The notes beneath the pieces were generated by a model. The model saw nothing but the letters and a program-made list of their open reading frames with translations, made no database searches and had not been told where the DNA came from. A DNA stretch of 64,000 bases, taken from Streptomyces sp. CNQ-509. GTDB taxonomy: Bacteria; Actinomycetota; Actinomycetes; Streptomycetales; Streptomycetaceae. Positions 52,065 to 60,444 of this stretch are shown here, in pieces. The stretch spans positions 5,005,001 through 5,069,000 of the forward strand of contig NZ_CP011492.1 of NCBI RefSeq assembly GCF_001011035.1. The letters run 5' to 3'. Within the stretch, counting starts at the first letter, position 1, and the number at the start of each line of letters is the position of its first letter. A program made the position numbers and the translations under genes.

Positions 52065-52874
52065 ATGAGCGGCGCGGCAGAGCGTAGTGCGGTGGGGCAG
52101 TCCGTTCTCGTGGTCGAGGACGATCCCGGGATCGCCGACATCCTGCAGATCACCCTCCGCTTCCACGGCTTCGCCGTGCGTGCCGCGCCCACCGCCGGGC
52201 GCGCGCTCGAACTCGCCCGCAGCCACGCCCCCGACCTCGTCCTCCTCGACGTCATGCTCCCCGACGGCAGCGGCTGGCAGGTCTGCCGGGAGCTGCGGGC
52301 GGGCGGGGACGAGCCCGCCGTGATCTTCCTCTCCGCCCGGGACGCGCCCGCCGACGTGCTCGGTGGGCTCGCGCTCGGCGGGGACGACTACATCACCAAG
52401 CCGTTCAACGTCGACGAGGTCGTCGCCCGGGTGCGTGCCGTGCTGCGCAGGACCCGGGGGCGGGCGCCCGCGGGCGGGGTGCTGCGGCACGGGGACGTGG
52501 AGCTGGACGAGGCGACGTTCACCGTACGGCGCGGGGGTGCGCCCGTGGAGCTGACGCCGACCGAGTACAACCTGCTGCGCCACCTCATGCGCAACGCCGG
52601 CCGCATCCTCACCAAGGAGCAGTTGCTGCGCAGCGTCTGGCAGTTCGACACCGCGGTGGAGTCGACGGTCGTGGAGACATACATCAGCTATCTGCGGCGC
52701 AAGCTCGACCCCCTCGGTCCGCCGCTCATCGAGACCCGCCGCGGCGTCGGCTACGGACTTCGCCCCGTAGGACCGGACGGGTCTGACGGGCCCGACGGGC
52801 CCGACGAGCAGGCCGGACCGGCGGGTCCGGCAGGAGCCGGGGATTCCGCAGCGCCCGCCGGGCCGCCGCCGTGA
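52065..52874 (+). CDS. OmpR/PhoB-family response regulator
   Basis: A 269-residue regulator from ATG 52065; GATACT lies 6 nt upstream, so probably leaderless. Receiver domain residues 13-125: VLVVEDDPGIADIL, phospho-acceptor Asp in LVLLDVMLPDGSGW, Thr/Ser switch in IFLSARDAP, Lys in DDYITKPF. C-terminal winged helix (LTPTEYNLLRHLMRNAG, VVETYISYLRRKL, TRRGVGYGLR). The last 30 residues are a Pro/Gly/Asp tail. Its partner kinase gene follows with GTGA overlap but is frameshifted. The neighbouring MMPL transporter, also broken, was probably its target. Confidence 0.94.
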   Translation: MSGAAERSAVGQSVLVVEDDPGIADILQITLRFHGFAVRAAPTAGRALELARSHAPDLVLLDVMLPDGSGWQVCRELRAGGDEPAVIFLSARDAPADVLGGLALGGDDYITKPFNVDEVVARVRAVLRRTRGRAPAGGVLRHGDVELDEATFTVRRGGAPVELTPTEYNLLRHLMRNAGRILTKEQLLRSVWQFDTAVESTVVETYISYLRRKLDPLGPPLIETRRGVGYGLRPVGPDGSDGPDGPDEQAGPAGPAGAGDSAAPAGPPP

Positions 52875-54332
52875 AGCGGTTCCCCCGTTCCCTCAGCAAC
52901 CGGCTCTCCGTCACCAACGTCGTCATCCTCGCCGCCGGTCTCCTCGCCGCCGCCTGCGGCAGCCTCTTCGGTACGTACACCATCCTCGTCGGCGAGGTCG
53001 ACGCCACCGTGCGCCAGGACCGCGAGACCCTCGTCTCGGGACCGCTCAGCGTCACCGCCCTGGAGCAGGTGTGCCGGTTCGCCGACGCCTTCGGCGCGTC
53101 CGACGACAAAGGCTTCGGCTCCTCCGGCGAGGAGGACCCCTTCGTCCTCCTCGACTCCCGCGGCGAACTCCGGCCCACCTGCCCGCTCATCGGCGGTGAC
53201 GACCAGCGGCTCTCCCGCGAGATAGCCGACTCCCTCGACGACCCCGGCGCCCTCGCCGACTCGGGGGACCTCACCAGCATCGCGGCCGGCGGCCACCACT
53301 ACCGCGCCGCCGTCGCCCGCCTCGACGACGGTTCGTACGCCATCAGCACCACCCGCTACGACGGGGTGCGCAACGCCGTACGGAAACTCCTCGTCATGGA
53401 AGCCGTCTTCGGCGCTCTGCTCCTGCTGCTCCTCGCCGTCGTCTCCTCGCACGCCGCCCGCCGCCGGCTGCGCCCCCTTGAGGACATGGTCGAGACCGCG
53501 TCCGCGATATCCGAGGGCGACCTGTCGCGCCGGGTCGACACCTCGCCGCCCGGCGGCAGCGAGGTCGAGCAGTTGCGCGACGCGCTCAACGCCATGCTCC
53601 AGCAGGTCGAGGGCGCCATGGCCAGCCGGGAGGAAGCCGCCGCGCGGCAGCGGCAGTTCCTCGCCGACGCCTCGCACGAGCTGCGCACCCCGCTGGCGAC
53701 CGTGCTCGGCTACCTCCAGCTCTACGACAAGGGCATCCTCGACGACGACGAGGCCGAACGCGCCCTGACCCGCGTCGGCGCCGAGGCCGAGCGCATGAGC
53801 CGCCTTGTCGACGAACTCCTCCGCCCTCGCCCGCCTCGACCAGCACCCCGCCCGCGACCGCGCCCCCGTCGACCTCGCCGCCCTCGTCCGCGACGCCGCC
53901 GCCGACCTGCGCGCGCAGCAGCCGCACCGCCCCGTGACGGCCGAGGCTGCGGCGCCCGCGGTGGTCGTCGGCGACGAGGCCCAGTTGCGCCAGGTCGTCG
54001 GCAACCTCCTCGCCAACGTACGCACCCACACCCCCGAAGACGCCGCCTGCACCCTCTCCGCCGCCACCGGCGACGGCGCCGCCGTCCTGCGCATCGCCGA
54101 CACCGGGCCCGGCATGCGGCCGGAGGACGCGGCGCGCATCTTCGACCGGTTCTTCCGCGCCGACCCGGGGCGCGCGCGGGTCGCGGGCGGCAGCGGCCTG
54201 GGCATGTCGATCGTGCGGGCGGTGGTCGAGGCGCACGACGGCGAGGTCGCGCTCGACACCGCGCCCGGCGCGGGCATGGCCGTCACCATCCGGCTGCCGC
54301 TGGCGGACGCGCGGGTTGAGAGTTCGGTGTGA
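52871..54332 (+). pseudogene. Sensor histidine kinase with a +1 frameshift
   Basis: GTG 52871 overlaps the response-regulator stop (GTGA). The first frame encodes a membrane helix (VVILAAGLLAAACGSLFG), an outer domain of about 130 residues, a second helix (LLVMEAVFGALLLLLLAVVSS), HAMP and the DHp box FLADASHELRTPLATVLGYL (His269). After RMSRLVDELL it turns into Arg/Pro-rich nonsense. Skipping one C at about 53821-53822 restores ALARLDQHPARDRAPVDLAA and the ATPase domain: N box VVGNLLANVRTH, DTGPGM, FDRFFRADPG and GSGLGMSIV, ending at 54332. One inserted base therefore separates the phosphoryl-accepting and catalytic halves. Either a real null mutation or a sequencing error in CTCCTCCG. Confidence 0.88.
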
Positions 54333-54428
54333 AGCCCCTGCGGGATCCTTGAGGGCCCTGGGTACGCCCCGGCCGCCGCGGTGACGCTGAAGCCCTCACT
54401 CCCCGTCGCCGAGCCGAGGAGCCCCGCC

Positions 54429-56065
54429 GTGGCCGCACTGGCCCGATACTGTTTCCGCCACCGCTACGTCGTCCTGCTGCTGTGGGTGTGCGCCCTCTTC
54501 GGCACCGCCGTCGCCGCTCAGGCCGCGGGTAGCCGCTGGGCCAACGACTTCGAACTGCCCGGCACCGAGTCCGCCGAGGCGGTCGACCTTCTGCGCGCGT
54601 CCTTCCCGCAGACCTCCGGGGACACCGACAGCGTCGTCTGGCGGGCACCGGAGGGCGCCTCGGTACGCGACCCGCAGATCCGCGCGCGCATGACGGAGGC
54701 GCTGGCCGGCATCGCCGACGTCCCGCAGGTCGGCCGGGTCGCCGGCCCGTACGCGCCCGCAGGCGGCGGGCAGATCAGCGAGGACGGGCGGATCGCGTAC
54801 GCGCAGGTGACGTTCACCGAGCAGGCCATGAACCTGGAGAAGGAGAACGTCGAGGAGGTCATCGGCACCGCGCAGGCCGCGGCCGGTGATGTCGACGGAC
54901 TCCAGGTCGAGCTGGGCGGCGAGGCGATCCAGGCGGTACAGGGCGCGCCGGGCGGGCTCGCGGAGGTGACGGGCATCGTCGCGGCGGCGGTCATCCTGTC
55001 GATCGCGTTCGGCTCGCTCTTCGCGATGCTGCTGCCGATCGTCTGCGCCGTCTTCGGCATCGGCACGGGCCTGATGACGGTCACGCTGCTCAGCCACACG
55101 ACGGACTTCGCCGAAGCCACCACCCTCCTCGGCAGCCTCATCGGCCTCGGCGTCTCGATCGACTACGCGCTCTTCATCGTCACCCGGCACCGCACGGGGC
55201 TGCACCGCGGCTTGAGGGTGGAGGACTCCGCGGTAGGGGCCCTGGACACCGCCGGGCGCGCGGTGCTGTTCGCGGGCGGGACGAGGCGACCGACCAGCTC
55301 ATCGACCGGCTACGGGACGAGGTCATCCCGGCGGCCGAGGAGGGCACCTCGCTGGACGTCCGTGTCGGCGGGGTCACGGCGATCAACAAGGACTTCGCCT
55401 CTGTCATCACCGGCAAGCTGCCGCTCTTCGTCGGCATCATCGTCGCGCTGGGCTTCGTCCTGCTGCTGGTCGCGTTCCGCTCGGTGGTGGTACCGCTGAC
55501 GGCGGCGGTGATGAACCTGCTCGCCGCGGCGGCGGCGTTCGGCGCCCTGGTGGCGATCTTCCAATGGGGCTGGGGCAGCGACCTCTTCGGCCTGGGCCGC
55601 GAGGTGCCGATCACGGCGTTCCTCCCGGTCATCATGCTGGCGATGCTCTTCGGCCTGTCGATGGACTACCAGGTCTTCCTGGTCAGCCGCATGCACGAGG
55701 AGTGGGTCCACCACGGCGACAACGCCCGGGCGGTCCGCGTCGGGCTCGCGGAGTCCAGCCGGGTCATCAACGCGGCGGCGCTCATCATGATCTGCGTCTT
55801 CAGCGCGTTCGTCCTCAGCGGCGACCTGGAGGGCGTGATGGCGGGCATCGGCCTGGCCGGCGCGGTGGCCCTGGACGCCTTCGTGATCCGCACGATGCTG
55901 GTCCCCGCCCTGATGCACCTGATAGGCCCGGCCAACTGGTGGCTCCCCACCTGGCTCGACCGCCACCTCCCCCACCTGGCAGTGGAACCCCGCGACGACC
56001 CCGGCGGAACGGAAGACGGCCCGCGCCCGGAGGAGTTGGCGAAAGTGACGGGAGGGGCGTCGTGA
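54429..56065 (+). pseudogene. MMPL transporter with internal deletion and frame change
   Basis: GTG 54429 (GAGGAG upstream; GTG 54381 also possible). The first part has the first TM (YVVLLLWVCALFGTAVAAQA), the outer domain, several TM segments (EVTGIVAAAVILSIAFGSL) and SIDYALFIVTRHR, then AGRAVLFAGG. At about 55271-55283 the frame changes, and DEATDQLIDRLRDEVIPAAE onward to the second SMDYQVFLVSRMHEEW and the C-terminus is read in another frame. Compared with typical members of 700-750 residues, about 170-200 residues are missing, those carrying the rest of the first TM block. Deletion plus frame loss makes the gene inactive. MMPL pumps export lipids or drugs. Confidence 0.88.
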
Positions 56066-56123
56066 GGGCCGGCGACGTACGCCCGGCAATTACGGAGAGT
56101 AGTCGAATGGGGTCTTTCGGTGG

Positions 56124-56129
56124 TAGGCT
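56124..56129 (+). promoter_or_regulatory. Probable -10 box (TAGGCT) of the DUF6879/NB-ARC operon
   Basis: TAGGCT lies 30 nt before the first start codon, and a strong GGAGGGG site (56151-56157) follows it. This gives a short normal leader, unlike the leaderless genes nearby. Confidence 0.45.
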
Positions 56130-56159
56130 CCCCCCGGTTGTTTCACACATGGAGGGGAC

Positions 56160-56429
56160 ATGGACACGAGGTGGGAAGCCGACCCGGCGGCGGCGTTCGC
56201 ACGGCGCTTAGGGAAGTCGTCGCATGAATTAGGCCAGACCTCCGGTGACGCCAGTTGCCCGGATGTGTGGGAGCTGGAAAACGGGGATGTCGCCGTCATC
56301 GGTACCGACTTGACCACGGATTACCACGGGCGGCTTCCGGAAGGGGTGAGCGTCGATCCCGGTGAACGCCTCGTCGTCATCCCGCGGGCGACGGTCATCG
56401 CGGCGAAGGCGGATATCCCGGATGAGTAG
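56160..56429 (+). CDS. 89-aa protein, partner of DUF6879
   Basis: A small soluble acidic protein from ATG 56160, very close after GGAGGGG. It contains SCPDVWELENGDVAVIGTDL and GERLVVIPRATVIAAK, a compact beta-rich domain. Similar proteins are commonly encoded directly before DUF6879 genes in Streptomyces (from recollection), so a partner or regulator role is likely; the activity is unknown. Codons 17 and 24 are TTA, and base composition is less GC-biased than in core genes. The stop overlaps the DUF6879 start by 8 nt. Confidence 0.85.
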   Translation: MDTRWEADPAAAFARRLGKSSHELGQTSGDASCPDVWELENGDVAVIGTDLTTDYHGRLPEGVSVDPGERLVVIPRATVIAAKADIPDE

Positions 56430-57036
56430 CCTGCTCGACGGCGCGACAAGCGAGCGCATGCCCCTCGCCCCTTACTACGCCGACTTCGAGACGCACTATT
56501 GGCGCAGCGCCGACCTCGGATTCTGGAAGCTGGAGCGGCAACAAACGTTCAAGGAACCGGGCTACGACAGTTGGGAGGCGTTCGCCGGCGGTGACTGGGA
56601 GGAGTCCCTGCGGCTGCTGGAAGCGGGCCGGGAGAAGTTGACGCGGTATCACCGGAAGGCGCGGCAGCACGGCTTCACGCCCCGGCGAATCCGGGTGGTG
56701 GAGGAGCCGCTGAGCCCGTACATGCAGTGGGAGTTGCACGCTTTACGGGTCCGGGCGGAATCCGGCGGGCGGATCCACGTCATCGACGCGGACAAGGTAG
56801 TCCAGTACGAGTCCGACAGCCCGCTGCCGGAAATCTACACGCTCGGTTCGCAGGTGATGTACGAGGCTGTGTACGACCGACAGGGCGTGCTGGAAGCGGC
56901 GCGCAAGTACGTCGATCGCGATCTCATCATGCGCTGTCAGAGCTTCATCGAGGAGCTGTACCAGGCCGGGGAACCCCTGCTCGACTGGTTCGACGGACAC
57001 GTTGCGCACCTGCCGCCCCCACCCGCCCAGACGTAG
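56422..57036 (+). CDS. DUF6879 family protein
   Basis: A 204-residue protein from ATG 56422 (ATG 56458 possible), overlapping the upstream gene by 8 nt. The family pattern is clear: FWKLERQQTFKEPG, ESLRLLEAGREKLTRYHRKA, RIRVVEEPLSPYMQWELHAL and FIEELYQAGEPLLDWFDGHV. These proteins are frequent near HTH and DUF397 genes in actinobacteria; the biochemical role is not known to me. Codon 108 is TTA. A decayed DUF6879-like fragment lies 5 kb upstream (51539-51977). Confidence 0.88.
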   Translation: MSSLLDGATSERMPLAPYYADFETHYWRSADLGFWKLERQQTFKEPGYDSWEAFAGGDWEESLRLLEAGREKLTRYHRKARQHGFTPRRIRVVEEPLSPYMQWELHALRVRAESGGRIHVIDADKVVQYESDSPLPEIYTLGSQVMYEAVYDRQGVLEAARKYVDRDLIMRCQSFIEELYQAGEPLLDWFDGHVAHLPPPPAQT

Positions 57037-57038
57037 CG

Positions 57039-59438
57039 ATGGGCGGTGACGGTATGCCGGGGCACGTCAACCGGGTCGGGGGCGAGACCGTCGCCCACGC
57101 CGTCGTCCAGGCCCGGGACATCAGCGGCGGCCTGCACCTCCATCAGCACGGGCAGGCGACGCCGGTTATCGTCCCGCATCAACTGCGCGGCGGTGCCGGA
57201 CACTTCGTCAACCGGTCCCGGGAGCTGGCCCGGCTGGACTCCCTCCTCGCGGAGGACACGGCCCGGTCGCGTACGTCGCGCGTGGCGGCGCTCACCGGTA
57301 CCGGCGGGGTCGGCAAGACCTCGCTCGCGCTGCACTGGGCCCATGCCGCGCAGGGACACTTCCCCGGCGGGGAGCTGTACGCCAACCTGTGCGGCTACGC
57401 CGCCGAGGCTCCGGCGGCCCCGGAGCAGGTGCTCGGTCACTTCCTCGAAGACCTGGGCATTCCCGCCGCGCAGGTGCCGGCGGTACGCGAGCGGCGCGAG
57501 ACCCTGTTCCGCTCGCTGACGGCGGAGCGCCGCATGCTCATCTTTCTCGACAATGCCGCCCACAGCGCACAGGTGCGGCCGCTGCTGCCGGGCACCGCCG
57601 CCTCGCTCGTGCTCGTCACCAGCCGGGACGACCTCACCGGTCTGGTGACCCACGGCGACGCCATGCGCATACGGGTGCTGACGTTCCCCGCGGACGACGC
57701 CGTCACCCTGCTGCGTGCCACCACAGCCGACGAGCGGACCGGAGACGAGGGCGCCGATCTCTCAGAACTGGCCGGGATGTGCGGTGGACTTCCGCTGGCG
57801 CTCCGTATCGCCGCGGAACGCGCGGCGGGCCGTCCGGCGATCTCCCTCCGCGAGCTGATCGACGAGTTACGCGACGAATCGGCGCGGTGGACCGTGCTCA
57901 CCGCCGACCCAGGGGAAGGGAACGAGGAGGGAACGGACGCCATGCGCAGCGTGTTCGAGTGGTCCTACCGGGCGCTGCCCCCGTCCGCGGCCCGGCTGTT
58001 CCGGCTCCTCGGCCTGCACCCGGGCAACGAGTTCGGGCTGGCGGCCGCGGCCGTCCTGGCGGGCCTGGAACCCGCGCGCGTACAGCCGCTGCTGGAGACG
58101 CTGACGCGCGCCCATCTGCTGCAGCGGCGCCCCGGCGGACGCTACGAGTTCCACGACCTGGTGCGCGCCTATGCGGCCGAACTGGTGCGCCGGGAGGAGA
58201 GCGAGAACGACCGGAGCGCAGTCCTCGCGCGCTGCGTCGCCTGGTATCTCCACACCGCGGACGCGGCGCAGCGGGCCATCGCGCCCTACGACCGCTGGCC
58301 TCTCGACGACTACGTCCCGGCCCCGGACCCCGCCCCCGCTTTCGACGGCTACGAGTCCGCCTTCCGCTGGTACCGGACGGAGTCCGCCAACCTCGTCACC
58401 GCCACGCGCGCCGCCGCCGACGCCGGTGCCTTCGGCATCGCCTGGCGCCTGGCCGTCGTGCTCCGGGCGATCTACATGCACCAGAACGCCTTCGACGAGT
58501 GGGGCGCCACCGCCCGGATCGCTGTCGACGCCGCCCGCGCGTCGGGCGAGGAGGCCGGCGAGGCGGAGGCGCTGGAGAACCTGGGCAAGGCCGAGTTCCA
58601 GAGACTGCGGCTGGCGGCGGCCGAGGAGTGCCACCGGGGCGCGCTGGCCATCCGGCGGCGGCTCGGCGACGTCCACGGGATGGCGGTGTCCGCCAACGCC
58701 CTCGGGCTCCTCGGGCTCCGGCGCCGCCGCCTGGACGAAGCCGAACTCCGCTTCGCTGAAGCCGCGGAGATGTTCCGCAGCCTCGGCGAACGCCGCTGGA
58801 CGGCCCTGATGCGTACCAACCTCGCGGAGACGCTGTGCGACGCCGGCCGCGCGGGCGACGCGTGCATGCTCGTGGAGCAGGTGCTCGCGGATTTCCGGGA
58901 CCTCGATGACCACTTCGGGGTGGGCAACGCGCTGTGGCTGCTCAGCCGGGCCCGGCGGGAATCCGGCGACCCCGGGGCCGCCGCGCGTGCGATCGCCGAA
59001 GCGCTGTCCCTGGCCGCGGCGGAGGACAACCGGCTCTGGCAGGGCCACTGGCTGGCCGAGTCGGCCCGCGTCGCACTCGCGCGCGGCCGCGCGGCGGACG
59101 CCCTGCGACTGGCCCGCGAGTCGGCGGCCGTGCAGCAACGCCTCGGCGACACCGCCCGCGAGGCCACTGCGCTGGACATCGCGGGCGAGGCGTGCGGTGC
59201 GCTCGGCCGCCTGGAGGAGGCGGCCGGTCTCCATCGCGACGCCATCGAGCGGTTTCGCGAGGCTGACGCCCACTGGCAGCTCGCGCATGCGCTGGTGAAC
59301 CTGGCGGAGGTGCTGGGGCGGCTGGGGGAGCCGGCCCGTACGGTCTGGGAGGAGGCGGCCGGCGCGCTGGGCCGGTTCGACGACCCGGAGGCGAGCGCGC
59401 TGGCGGAGCGGGTGGCCGCGCGGCTCGAAGCTTCCTGA
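57039..59438 (+). CDS. NB-ARC/TPR STAND NTPase
   Basis: A 799-residue protein from ATG 57039, 3 nt after the DUF6879 stop (ATG 57054 is an alternative; neither has a strong ribosome binding site). The N-terminus has a short conserved module (VVQARDISGGLHLHQHGQ) common to actinobacterial STAND proteins. The NTPase follows: P-loop GTGGVGKT (87-94), Walker B MLIFLDNA, GLPLALR and a winged-helix-like ARC region. From about residue 440 there are TPR-type helical repeats (AEALENLGKAEFQRLRLAAA, AVSANALGLLGLRRRRLDEA). STAND proteins act as ligand-triggered signalling switches in regulation or immunity. No effector domain is fused, so the DUF6879 or 89-aa protein may carry that function. Codon 277 is TTA. 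Confidence 0.9.
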   Translation: MGGDGMPGHVNRVGGETVAHAVVQARDISGGLHLHQHGQATPVIVPHQLRGGAGHFVNRSRELARLDSLLAEDTARSRTSRVAALTGTGGVGKTSLALHWAHAAQGHFPGGELYANLCGYAAEAPAAPEQVLGHFLEDLGIPAAQVPAVRERRETLFRSLTAERRMLIFLDNAAHSAQVRPLLPGTAASLVLVTSRDDLTGLVTHGDAMRIRVLTFPADDAVTLLRATTADERTGDEGADLSELAGMCGGLPLALRIAAERAAGRPAISLRELIDELRDESARWTVLTADPGEGNEEGTDAMRSVFEWSYRALPPSAARLFRLLGLHPGNEFGLAAAAVLAGLEPARVQPLLETLTRAHLLQRRPGGRYEFHDLVRAYAAELVRREESENDRSAVLARCVAWYLHTADAAQRAIAPYDRWPLDDYVPAPDPAPAFDGYESAFRWYRTESANLVTATRAAADAGAFGIAWRLAVVLRAIYMHQNAFDEWGATARIAVDAARASGEEAGEAEALENLGKAEFQRLRLAAAEECHRGALAIRRRLGDVHGMAVSANALGLLGLRRRRLDEAELRFAEAAEMFRSLGERRWTALMRTNLAETLCDAGRAGDACMLVEQVLADFRDLDDHFGVGNALWLLSRARRESGDPGAAARAIAEALSLAAAEDNRLWQGHWLAESARVALARGRAADALRLARESAAVQQRLGDTAREATALDIAGEACGALGRLEEAAGLHRDAIERFREADAHWQLAHALVNLAEVLGRLGEPARTVWEEAAGALGRFDDPEASALAERVAARLEAS

Positions 59439-59460
59439 GGAACGTCCCCGTGGTGCGGAA

Positions 59461-60297
59461 CTACTCCGCAGGTGCGGACTCGGCGATCCACAGGGGCCCG
59501 TCCGCACAGTCCAGGCGGGGTCCGTCGGCGTGCGTGAGGCTGGTCCGTAACACCTTCATGCGCTGCCCTCCGACGATCGCGACCGGGCCCCGGCCCGGGC
59601 CGATGTACCGGTGCGTCCGTACCTGGTTGTGCACTTCGTGAGCAGTGCGCGCGGTGTCGATGACGGAGAACTCCTCCTCCATGAGCCCCGCGTAAGTCGC
59701 GCCACGATCTGACTGCGGCTCACCGGCGGACGGGTCCGCCGCACGCTCCAGTGCGACGGCGAGCACCCGTCGGAGCGACTCCGCGAGCCGGGGCCACAGC
59801 GCTTCGGGCGTCGCGTCGTCCGGGATGGGGACCGTGCGCTCCTGGGCGAGGACGGGGCCGGCGTCGAACTCCTCGTTCATGCGGTGGGCCGTGACACCGA
59901 GCTTCGGATCGCCGTTCCGGATCGCCCACAGCACGGGGGCAGGCCCGCGGTACTCGGGCAGCATCGAGCAGTGGACGTTGACGACGCCGTAGCGGGGGAC
60001 CGAGAGAACCGCCGGGGGCAGCCGCCAGGAGAAGCCGAAGCAGACCAGGAGATCGAGACCGTATCCGCCGAGGGCTGTCCCGAGCCCTTCGGAGCTTCCG
60101 GGTAAGAGCAGGTCGATTCCCGCGGGCAGCGCGGCTGCGATGCGCCCCGCGGTATCGGCGGCGGCTGGATCGGTCGCCGATCTGGGGCGCATGGAACGGG
60201 AGTAGGCGTAGACGACGGGGGTGTGGCCGCCTTCCACGCAGACCTCGTGCAGGGTGGCGAACTCCCGGGCACCGAATGAGATCAAGCCGACACGCAT
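59461..60297 (-). CDS. Stand-alone formyltransferase (Fmt-like)
   Basis: A 278-residue formyl_trans_N family protein from ATG 60297, about 22 nt downstream of a TATGCT -10 box; a GTG nine bases earlier is possible. The catalytic pattern is present: NVHCSMLPEYRGPAPVLWAI (Asn and His), and HRMNEEFDAGPVLAQ (Asp). The C-terminal part (YAGLMEEEFSVIDTARTA, NQVRTHRYIGPGRGPVAI) resembles the C-domain of Fmt. Standing apart from fmt-def and shorter than tRNA formyltransferases, it may formylate a sugar nucleotide or small molecule, but the substrate cannot be read. TTA codons at 65 and 250. Convergent with the NB-ARC gene, 22 nt apart. Confidence 0.85.
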   Translation of the reverse strand: MRVGLISFGAREFATLHEVCVEGGHTPVVYAYSRSMRPRSATDPAAADTAGRIAAALPAGIDLLLPGSSEGLGTALGGYGLDLLVCFGFSWRLPPAVLSVPRYGVVNVHCSMLPEYRGPAPVLWAIRNGDPKLGVTAHRMNEEFDAGPVLAQERTVPIPDDATPEALWPRLAESLRRVLAVALERAADPSAGEPQSDRGATYAGLMEEEFSVIDTARTAHEVHNQVRTHRYIGPGRGPVAIVGGQRMKVLRTSLTHADGPRLDCADGPLWIAESAPAE

Positions 60298-60393
60298 GGC
60301 AACACTCACCGAGGCAGCATAGCGAGGCACCAGAGCCCCGGAAGGCGACTTCGACGGCGGCCGGAGCCGGGGAAACCGCCCCCGCGCAGCGGA

Positions 60394-60422
60394 GCGGGGT
60401 GCTGCCCCTGTTGGGCTGCACC
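60394..60422 (-). terminator. Terminator downstream of the MFS gene
   Basis: GGGGTGC(T)GCCC pairs with GGGC(T)GCACCCC around a 5-nt loop, 22 nt downstream of the MFS stop on the minus strand. It separates that gene from the formyltransferase promoter. Confidence 0.65.
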
Positions 60423-60444
60423 CCGGTCCGTGGTGGCGGCGTGG

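Noticed and set aside
51539..60297. Prophage or integrative element around the damaged genes
   Set aside because: No integrase, transposase, attachment-site repeat or tRNA border is visible. Decay and TTA codons alone do not define an element.
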